From positions 3,100 through 10,834 of the forward strand of contig DLRJ01000084.1 of NCBI GenBank assembly GCA_002500485.1: DNA of 7,735 nt. Direction: 5' to 3'. The notes under the pieces were generated by a model. It was not told where the DNA came from. It saw only the letters and a program-made list of their open reading frames with translations, and did not search any database. This document shows positions 1 through 5,335 of this stretch, one piece after another (position 1 is the first letter of the stretch; each line of letters begins with the position of its first letter). This DNA comes from Dehalococcoidia bacterium UBA7891 (GTDB taxonomy: Bacteria; Chloroflexota; Dehalococcoidia; Lucifugimonadales; UBA826). The position numbers were made by a program, and so were the translations under genes.

Positions 1-736
1 TTTAGGTTTTTCATTTCGCCATAATATGAACGTTTTAGATATTATTTTAGATAGACTTGGGGCAACTTTACTATTGATGACAACTACTTTATTTCTGTCA
101 GTTGGATTTGGCATTTTACTTGGACTTTTTGCAGCCATGAAAGTTAACCATTGGCAGGATTCTTTAATTTCGATTTTATCTATTATTTCTTATGCTACAC
201 CACTTTTTTGGGTGGGACTGATGTTGATGGTCATCTTTTCGATTAACCTTGATTGGTTTCCAGCCACTGGTATGGAAAATATAATAAAGTTCTATACAGG
301 TTGGGAGAGATTTTTTGATATTGTTCACCATCTAATATTACCATCTATCACACTATCCTTATTTTACCTGGCTCTATATACGCGGTTAATGCGAGCGTCC
401 GTATTGGAGCAGCATGGAATGGACTATGTTGTTACCGCTAGGGCTAAGGGCGCATCTGAAAATAGAGTTACTTTCGGGCATGTTTTGAAGAATGCAATTC
501 TTCCAGTCATCACAATGGCAGGATTTCAGGTGGGAGCTTTACTTGGTGGATCAGTAGTTGTCGAGGCTGTATTTGGATGGCCAGGACTTGGACAATTAGC
601 TTTTCAAACTTTATTTGCTCGAGATATTAATCTTTTGTTGGGTATTTTCTTTCTTTCAGCTTGTTTGGTTGTTGTAGTAAATCTCTTAGTAGATATTATT
701 TATACCTTTCTTGATCCAAGAATTGAGTTAGATTGA
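1..736 (+). CDS. dppB: Dipeptide/oligopeptide-type ABC transporter permease, DppB-like (5'-truncated by window edge)
   Basis: Inner-membrane permease of a peptide/nickel-type ABC importer (BPD_transp_1 family), pairing with the DppC-like permease encoded next. An ATG at 26 is present, but the frame is open back to position 2 and reads LGFSFRHN before it. That is the usual DppB context (a GxSFR stretch before VLDxIxxRLxATLxL), so the real start lies left of the window and ATG 26 encodes an internal Met. About 244 residues are visible. DppB proteins are usually about 305-340 long, so the first membrane helix and part of the periplasmic region are missing. Five hydrophobic segments follow. The cytoplasmic EAA coupling loop is clear at about nt 422-510 (YVVTARAKGAS, then HVLKNAILP), as are the family-typical EAVFGWPGLGQL and the C-terminal DPRIELD. 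The TGA stop at 734-736 overlaps the ribosome-binding site of the next gene. Peptide as substrate is a family-level assumption; relatives also carry nickel, glutathione, opines or other small amides. Confidence 0.93.
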   Translation, partial: LGFSFRHNMNVLDIILDRLGATLLLMTTTLFLSVGFGILLGLFAAMKVNHWQDSLISILSIISYATPLFWVGLMLMVIFSINLDWFPATGMENIIKFYTGWERFFDIVHHLILPSITLSLFYLALYTRLMRASVLEQHGMDYVVTARAKGASENRVTFGHVLKNAILPVITMAGFQVGALLGGSVVVEAVFGWPGLGQLAFQTLFARDINLLLGIFFLSACLVVVVNLLVDIIYTFLDPRIELD

Positions 737-738
737 GG
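735..738 (+). promoter_or_regulatory. Shine-Dalgarno site of dppC-like gene
   Basis: GAGG, with a following T, sits 5 nt before ATG 744 and overlaps the TGA stop of the DppB-like gene. It fixes the start of the second permease. It is one of only two convincing Shine-Dalgarno sequences in the window, the other preceding the 68-residue protein. Confidence 0.7.
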
Positions 739-743
739 TAGTA

Positions 744-1589
744 ATGGAAATAATAAAGAACAACACGGATTTTCTAAGACTTTTTGTCAGGAATAGAGCT
801 GCAGTCATAGGCCTTATATTACTAATTATAATTATTTTGCTGGCTTTATTGGCACCATTCATTTATCCAGAAAATCCTTTTAAAACGGTTGGAAAACCTT
901 TACTAGAACCATTTGGAGATTTTTTTCTTGGTACAGATAGACTTGGAAGAGATGTGGCTGCTGGAGTTGTACATGGTGCTAGAACATCAATTTTAATTGC
1001 ATCTATTGCAACGATGCTTTCCGTCATATTCGGTACAACTATTGGAAGCCTTTCAGGTTATTATGGAGGACAAATGGATAACCTGCTAATGCGCTTTACT
1101 GAATTTTTCCAGACCATACCATCTTTTGTATTTGCAATAGTTTTGGTAGCAATACTACAACCTTCTATTCAGAGTATTGTAATTGCAATCACTGTGGTTA
1201 CCTGGCCTCCTGTAGCCAGGTTGGTACGAGGGGAATTTATTGCCATGCGAAATCGTGAATTTGTCGAAGCTTGTGTCTGTCTTGGTATGAAAGATTTTGC
1301 AATAATCTTCCGCGAAATCCTTCCAAACGTTCTTTCACCTATACTTGTTACTGGCTCACTGATGACGGCCACTGCTATTCTTATCGAATCTGCACTTGCA
1401 TTTCTTGGTCTTGGAGATCCAAATGTCATGAGTTGGGGCTTTATGATTGGTTCTGGTAGAGAATTCCTTCGGACAGCCTGGTGGCTTTGCGCAATTCCTG
1501 GGATAGCAATCCTAGTTACAGTATTAGGTATCAATCTGGTGGGCGAGGGATTAAACGACACCTTTAATCCTAAGCTTCGCAATCTCTAA
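744..1589 (+). CDS. dppC: Dipeptide/oligopeptide-type ABC transporter permease, DppC-like
   Basis: Second inner-membrane permease of the importer, 281 residues, a normal full length for DppC. The N-terminus fits the OppC_N domain: a short cytoplasmic segment, then a strongly hydrophobic first helix at about residues 18-40. The family hallmark GTDRLGRD lies at 63-70, followed by the BPD_transp_1 core with several more membrane helices. The EAA loop that docks on the ATPase is at about 172-198 (EFVEACVCLGM, then REILPN). The C-terminal GEGLNDTFNPKLR is the standard ending of DppC proteins. The ATG start is well supported by a GAGG ribosome-binding site at 735-738, five bases upstream, inside the end of the preceding gene. 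The intergenic distance is 7 nt, so the two permeases are almost certainly co-transcribed and translationally coupled. No defects are seen. The substrate is not determinable from a permease. Confidence 0.95.
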   Translation: MEIIKNNTDFLRLFVRNRAAVIGLILLIIIILLALLAPFIYPENPFKTVGKPLLEPFGDFFLGTDRLGRDVAAGVVHGARTSILIASIATMLSVIFGTTIGSLSGYYGGQMDNLLMRFTEFFQTIPSFVFAIVLVAILQPSIQSIVIAITVVTWPPVARLVRGEFIAMRNREFVEACVCLGMKDFAIIFREILPNVLSPILVTGSLMTATAILIESALAFLGLGDPNVMSWGFMIGSGREFLRTAWWLCAIPGIAILVTVLGINLVGEGLNDTFNPKLRNL

Positions 1590-1590
1590 A

Positions 1591-3219
1591 ATGTCAAAAA
1601 AATCCTTGCTTGAAATTCAGAATCTTTCAATTAGTCTTCCAGATGGAGGTGATCGGCGTCACGCAATTGAAAATCTTCATTTGAAAATAATAGAAAATGA
1701 AATCCTTTGTGTAGTTGGAGAATCAGGATCTGGAAAAAGTATGATGGCCAGATCGATAATGGGGTTGTTACCCAAACGACTTAAAATTACCGAAGGTAAA
1801 ATTAAGTTTGAAGACCGTTATCTAAACCATCTTAAACCAAAGCAATTACAGGAGATTCGGGGTCTGTCTATTGCTATGATTTTTCAGGAACCTATGTCTG
1901 CCCTGAATCCTTTACACAGTATTGGTAAACAAATTGAAGAAGTACTGCTCCTACATACATCAATCAATAAAAAAGAAAGACGTAAGCGCATTCTGGAAAT
2001 GCTTAGCGCAGTTCATCTCCCAGATCCTCAACAAGTCATACATGCTTATCCACACGAAATTTCGGGAGGGCAGAGACAAAGGGCCATGATAGCCATGGCC
2101 CTTATACTTGAACCAAAGATTCTCATTGCTGATGAACCAACCACTGCACTAGATGTGACTACTCAGGCACAGATTCTGAAATTAATTCGTGATCTTCAAA
2201 TAGAAAAACAAACAGGTGTGATTTTCATCACCCATGATTTTGGAGTGGTTGCTGAAATTGCTGATAGGATAGCTGTGATGAAAGATGGACAGTTGGTTGA
2301 AGAAAATGAAGCTCAAGTTATTCTTAATTCTCCGAAACATATATATACTCAAGAGTTAATCCGTTCGGTTCCAGATTTGAAAACACCAAAATTGCTTGAT
2401 TCTTCAAAACCTGTTCTATTAAAAGTAGATAATTTAGAAAAAACCTATAAAAGGAGAAGAGGAATTTTAAGTTCATCCAAATCAGAAATTTATGCAGTTA
2501 ATAAAATTCAATTCACTCTTCGGGAAGGAGAAACCATTGGCTTAGTCGGAGAATCAGGCTCGGGCAAATCGACTGTTGCAAGATGTATTTTAAAATTAGT
2601 TTCTTCTGATGGTGGGGCTATTTTTTATAAGAAAGAAGACATAACTCAGATGGATCGCAAAGCAATGATGCCATATAGAAGAGACATTCAAATGGTTTTT
2701 CAGGATCCATATGGTTCTCTTAATCCAAGATTAACTGTGGGACAAATGGTTGCCCAAGGCCCCATTATTCATGGTGAGAAAAAGATAAAAGCCTTTCAAA
2801 AAGCCGAAGAAATACTCGATTTAGTAGGGTTAGGTCCACTGTCTGCGAATCGCTATCCACATGAATTTTCAGGTGGGCAACGTCAAAGAATTGGCATTGC
2901 AAGGGCTTTAGCATTAGATCCAAAAATTTTGATCGCTGATGAACCGGTCTCAGCGTTGGATGTTTCTATACAGGCACAAGTGTTGAAATTACTGGGACAG
3001 ATTAAGCAAAAACTCAATTTCTCTATGTTGTTCATCACACATGACTTGAGAGTAGCAGCCCAGGTTTGTGATAAAATTGCGGTGATGTACCAGGGTAATC
3101 TTGTAGAGATGGGTTCAACTGGAAAAGTTTTTGAAGATCCTCAACATGAGTACACAAAGTCTTTACTAGAGTCCATCCCAGGTAGGAACTGGATCAATCC
3201 TTATGCTAAGGATTTATAG
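1591..3219 (+). CDS. Fused duplicated ATPase of peptide-type ABC importer (DppD-DppF fusion; YejF/GsiA-like architecture)
   Basis: Cytoplasmic ATPase that powers the importer. The 542-residue protein carries two complete nucleotide-binding domains, as in YejF and GsiA, instead of separate DppD and DppF proteins. Domain 1: Walker A GESGSGKS at 43-50, Q-loop Gln99, signature SGGQR at 158-162, Walker B ending Asp181 with catalytic Glu182, switch His215. Domain 2: Walker A at 320-327, Q-loop Gln371, signature SGGQR at 427-431, Asp450/Glu451, His484. All key residues are intact in both halves, so both ATP sites should be competent. Each half ends in the short oligopeptide-transporter C-terminal motif (IYTQELIRSVPD at about 251-262; a YTKSLLESIPG stretch near the C-terminus). 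The ATG lies 1 nt after the dppC stop with no Shine-Dalgarno sequence in front, so translation probably depends on coupling to the permease. The start fits the family, since the first strand (LLEIQNLSISL) follows within a few residues. The exact subfamily (YejF, GsiA or DppDF) cannot be assigned by eye. Confidence 0.96.
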   Translation: MSKKSLLEIQNLSISLPDGGDRRHAIENLHLKIIENEILCVVGESGSGKSMMARSIMGLLPKRLKITEGKIKFEDRYLNHLKPKQLQEIRGLSIAMIFQEPMSALNPLHSIGKQIEEVLLLHTSINKKERRKRILEMLSAVHLPDPQQVIHAYPHEISGGQRQRAMIAMALILEPKILIADEPTTALDVTTQAQILKLIRDLQIEKQTGVIFITHDFGVVAEIADRIAVMKDGQLVEENEAQVILNSPKHIYTQELIRSVPDLKTPKLLDSSKPVLLKVDNLEKTYKRRRGILSSSKSEIYAVNKIQFTLREGETIGLVGESGSGKSTVARCILKLVSSDGGAIFYKKEDITQMDRKAMMPYRRDIQMVFQDPYGSLNPRLTVGQMVAQGPIIHGEKKIKAFQKAEEILDLVGLGPLSANRYPHEFSGGQRQRIGIARALALDPKILIADEPVSALDVSIQAQVLKLLGQIKQKLNFSMLFITHDLRVAAQVCDKIAVMYQGNLVEMGSTGKVFEDPQHEYTKSLLESIPGRNWINPYAKDL

Positions 3220-3428
3220 AATCAATATACAAGTATTTAGCTGATATTTTAATGGTATTTTGTCATAATTTCATAATTGAGCCATGATCAGTTAAGCTTC
3301 TTCGAACAATCTCACACACTATGAAGGCGCTTTAACCAAAGTTCCAACAATGTTACATGATTAATTCAAACCTAACCCATGTAGGTATACTTTACAAAAA
3401 TATTCAGCTACGCCAATCACTTCTCGCC

Positions 3429-3456
3429 TTGTCTCTTTCAAAGAAAAACATATTTT
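3429..3456 (+). promoter_or_regulatory. Weak sigma-70-type promoter candidate for the amidase pair
   Basis: TTGTCT (4 of 6 matches to TTGACA) and TATTTT (4 of 6 matches to TATAAT) are separated by 16 nt. Transcription would start near 3463, leaving a leader of about 70 nt before ATG 3532. The match is mediocre, and AT-rich DNA produces such pairs by chance. It is offered because it is the best-spaced pair in a 312-nt gap upstream of two coupled genes. Confidence 0.25.
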
Positions 3457-3520
3457 AAAGAAGCACTAATTAAAGGATATTGAAGACCGACCGCAATCTA
3501 ATTTTCAACAATAGAAATAT

Positions 3521-3527
3521 GGAAAGG
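3521..3527 (+). promoter_or_regulatory. Shine-Dalgarno site of the 68-residue protein
   Basis: GGAAAGG lies 4 nt before ATG 3532. This purine-rich site supports the short reading frame as a truly translated gene. The ATG at 3519 overlapping it is in another frame and stops after six codons. Confidence 0.55.
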
Positions 3528-3531
3528 TTTA

Positions 3532-3738
3532 ATGTCTGACAAAAATAAACACTCTGAGGAAAACCCTTTGATTTCAAGATTTTCTATTTCTGGTATTTCT
3601 AAAGAAACTCTTAATAATTCCGCAGATGTAGCAAAACTATTATGCAAACAATCTTGTCCAGTGGATAGCAGTACTCTTGACCCACGACACTTTAACGACT
3701 ATCAGGACCTTATTTTTGAACTTTCTCGTAAAAAATAG
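3532..3738 (+). CDS. Small uncharacterised protein (68 aa) coupled to the amidase
   Basis: I do not recognise this protein. It is predicted soluble and cytoplasmic, with no signal peptide or membrane helix. The first dozen residues are charged and probably disordered. A Ser-rich segment (SRFSISGISKETL) and a likely helix (NNSADVAKLLCKQ, 28-40) follow. Two cysteines are four apart (Cys38, Cys42), then a SSTLDPRHFNDY segment and a final helix ending in RKK. Support for its being real: a good Shine-Dalgarno site 4 nt before the ATG, a stop only 2 nt before the amidase ATG, and no Shine-Dalgarno sequence of the amidase's own, which implies coupled translation. Some amidase-signature enzymes need a small partner encoded next door (GatC for GatA, AtzG for AtzE), so an AtzG/GatC-like stabilising subunit is a reasonable idea. 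I see no clear GatC or DUF4089 signature. It is too short and wrongly placed to be called the DMFase small subunit, which is about 130 residues. Confidence 0.6.
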   Translation: MSDKNKHSEENPLISRFSISGISKETLNNSADVAKLLCKQSCPVDSSTLDPRHFNDYQDLIFELSRKK

Positions 3739-3740
3739 AT

Positions 3741-5168
3741 ATGAATTCGCCCTTAAGGCCTATCGAAGAAATGAGAGTCAATATAGATAACCATCCGAAA
3801 TCAATAATTGAGCAGACTTCTCTTGCATTATCTAATCTAGACAATCTTGGAAAAAAGTTGAATGCTGTAGTTCATGTTGCAAAAGACGAGTCGATCTCAA
3901 GAGCAAAACATCTTCAGAATGCGGTGCTTCAGGGCGATGTAAATAGTTCGTCCCCACTTTTTGGTGTGCCGGTCGCACACAAAGAACTATTCATGCGAGA
4001 AGGTTGGCCTTGCGAAGGTGGTTCAAAGACTCTTGTCGGTCACCACGCTTCCCGGAATGCTTTTGTTATAGATAGGTTGGACAAACAGGGGGCAATTGAT
4101 TGCGGACGCTTGACATCGGTGGAGTTTGGTCTAGGTACAACTGGACACAACTCCTACTCCGGTACACCGACCAATCCATGGCATTCAAAATATATTTGTG
4201 GTGGTTCATCTTCTGGCTCTGGTGCAACAGTGGCTAGCGGGATTGTTCCAATTTCACTTGGGTCTGATACTGGGGGTTCGGTTCGGTTACCTGCTGCAGC
4301 ATGTGGACTTGTGGGTATCAAACCGACCCATGGACTAGTAAGTCGGAGTGGCGTTATAGCTTTATCCCCTTCGCTTGATACTGTTGGAACTCTGACGCGT
4401 TCAGTTCGTAATGGTGCAATTGTTTTACAGGCTATTACCGCGATGGACAAATGTGATAATGGTTCTATCCTTTTCAATTTTCCGAGTCTTATTGACAAAA
4501 TTGAAGAAGGGATGTGCAATCTTCGGATCGGTTGGCCAACCAATTATTTTTTTGAAGATACGGATCGGACTATCGCTGATGGCATTGAAAAGATCTTTCG
4601 ACTAATGGGTCAACTAGGTGCAAAATGTTTAGATGTGGATGTTCCTGGGATTGAAACTGCTAATGCCATGACAATGCTAATTACAGCAGTTGAAGGGGCT
4701 TCAATTCACGAAAAAACAATCCTCGAAAATTACAGCGCATTCGGAGAGCAGACACTGGCACGCCTTTTAGTTGGGTTTTTTGTCCCAGCACACGATTACT
4801 ACAAAGCACTTGCATATAGAGCCGTTTTTGCAAAACAGGTTCTAGCAGAAACATTCGAAAAAGTTGATGCCGTAATTACTCCGGTCTGGCCTTATCCACT
4901 ACCAACAATTGAAGAGAGCGATTTGGGAAAAAATCCTGAAGCTTCTGAGATGGTTCTAAAGTCTGGGCATAATACCAGACCAGTAAATTATTTAGGGTTC
5001 CCAGCTGTGAACATACCAATTGGTTTTGATACAAACGGATTGCCTACCAGTTTACAGTTGATTGGGGCTCCTTTTACTGAGGATAAGCTTTTGCGAATCG
5101 CTCGAACAGTTGAGCGTGAATTGAATTTCTGGAGTGTAGAACCACGATTATCAGCCCTAACTATATAA
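3741..5168 (+). CDS. Amidase-signature family hydrolase (PF01425)
   Basis: Cytoplasmic serine hydrolase that cleaves carboxamide bonds to a carboxylate plus ammonia or an amine. The 475-residue length is typical of stand-alone family members. The Ser-cisSer-Lys triad is intact: Lys81 in GVPVAHKELF, cis-Ser156 in GGSSSGSG, and nucleophile Ser180 in GSDTGGSVRLPAA. The spacings (75 residues Lys to cis-Ser, 24 cis-Ser to Ser) equal those of fatty acid amide hydrolase (142/217/241). The next segment (CGLVGIKPTHGLVSRSGV) and the C-terminal block (YLGFPAVNIPIGF, then GLPTSLQLIGAPFTEDKLL) are also family-standard. No signal peptide is seen. The ATG is 2 nt after the small upstream gene and lacks a Shine-Dalgarno sequence. 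An internal Met at residue 11 (nt 3771) is an alternative start. The family covers AtzE-like, indoleacetamide, aryl-amide and cyclic-imide enzymes, and the specificity cannot be read here. It is unlikely to be GatA: there is no gatB or recognisable gatC, and the neighbours are catabolic. Confidence 0.94.
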   Translation: MNSPLRPIEEMRVNIDNHPKSIIEQTSLALSNLDNLGKKLNAVVHVAKDESISRAKHLQNAVLQGDVNSSSPLFGVPVAHKELFMREGWPCEGGSKTLVGHHASRNAFVIDRLDKQGAIDCGRLTSVEFGLGTTGHNSYSGTPTNPWHSKYICGGSSSGSGATVASGIVPISLGSDTGGSVRLPAAACGLVGIKPTHGLVSRSGVIALSPSLDTVGTLTRSVRNGAIVLQAITAMDKCDNGSILFNFPSLIDKIEEGMCNLRIGWPTNYFFEDTDRTIADGIEKIFRLMGQLGAKCLDVDVPGIETANAMTMLITAVEGASIHEKTILENYSAFGEQTLARLLVGFFVPAHDYYKALAYRAVFAKQVLAETFEKVDAVITPVWPYPLPTIEESDLGKNPEASEMVLKSGHNTRPVNYLGFPAVNIPIGFDTNGLPTSLQLIGAPFTEDKLLRIARTVERELNFWSVEPRLSALTI

Positions 5169-5207
5169 GTTCCATTCTAACGGGATGATTTTGGGAAACT
5201 CCGTACT

Positions 5208-5219
5208 TTCCAATTGGAA
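5208..5219. promoter_or_regulatory. Perfect 12-bp palindrome, possible operator
   Basis: TTCCAATTGGAA is fully self-complementary and lies between the amidase and the DMFase-like gene, 116 nt before the latter's ATG. It could be a binding site for a dimeric regulator. No T-run follows, so it is not a terminator. A single copy in AT-rich DNA is weak evidence. Confidence 0.3.
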
Positions 5220-5243
5220 TTATTGAGTTAAACAGAAAAATTC

Positions 5244-5285
5244 TTGAATAGTTGAATACGGTAGCCTTTTAATGGTTAATATAGT
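5244..5285 (+). promoter_or_regulatory. Tandem TTGAATA repeat and -10-like element upstream of the DMFase-like gene
   Basis: TTGAATA occurs twice with an 8-nt period (5244-5250 and 5252-5258). TATAGT at 5280-5285 matches the -10 consensus at 5 of 6 positions, but the downstream TTGAAT is 22 nt away, longer than the usual 16-18. An activator-assisted promoter is possible, and a chance match is equally possible. It would give a leader of about 45 nt. Confidence 0.25.
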
Positions 5286-5335
5286 TGTAATTTTTTCTGT
5301 AAACAATTTTAGATTAAATTTCAAAAATTTGTAAA

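Larger units (their letters stand above)
3220..3531. other. 312-nt intergenic region between importer operon and amidase pair
   Basis: No coding region is supported on either strand. The stretch is AT-rich. No GC-rich hairpin followed by a T-run is found after the ATPase stop, so termination of the importer transcript is either factor-dependent or incomplete. Visible small structures are a perfect tandem 8-mer TCATAATT (3263-3270 and 3271-3278), a 6-bp inverted repeat TACATG/CATGTA (3354-3359 and 3378-3383, 18-nt loop), and an isolated -10-like TATACT at 3386-3391 without a fitting -35. The better promoter candidate is listed separately. Confidence 0.6.

Noticed and set aside
1169..1582. Open 137-codon frame on the minus strand inside the DppC-like gene
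   Set aside because: It is the complement of a well-supported permease gene. The translated product is compositionally odd and unrecognisable.
3354..3383. TACATG/CATGTA inverted repeat as a terminator or operator
   Set aside because: The arms are only 6 bp with an 18-nt loop, no T-run follows, and it is expected by chance in AT-rich DNA.
3386..3391. TATACT as a promoter -10 element
   Set aside because: No acceptable -35 hexamer lies 16-18 nt upstream and there is no extended -10 TG.
3532..3738. The 68-aa protein as the DMFase small subunit (dmfA1)
   Set aside because: Known small subunits are about 130 residues and are encoded directly before the large subunit. This one is half that size and sits before the amidase.
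4154..4543. Open 129-codon frame on the minus strand inside the amidase
   Set aside because: It is antisense to the conserved amidase signature region. Its composition simply mirrors that gene, and it has no family resemblance.
3741..5168. The amidase as GatA of the tRNA-dependent amidotransferase
   Set aside because: There is no gatB or recognisable gatC nearby, and the neighbours are a transporter and a DMFase-like hydrolase. Only the shared amidase signature supports it.
5180..5204. ACGGG/CTCCGT-type hairpin just after the amidase stop as a terminator
   Set aside because: The stem is about 5 bp including a wobble pair, the loop is long, and no T-run follows.
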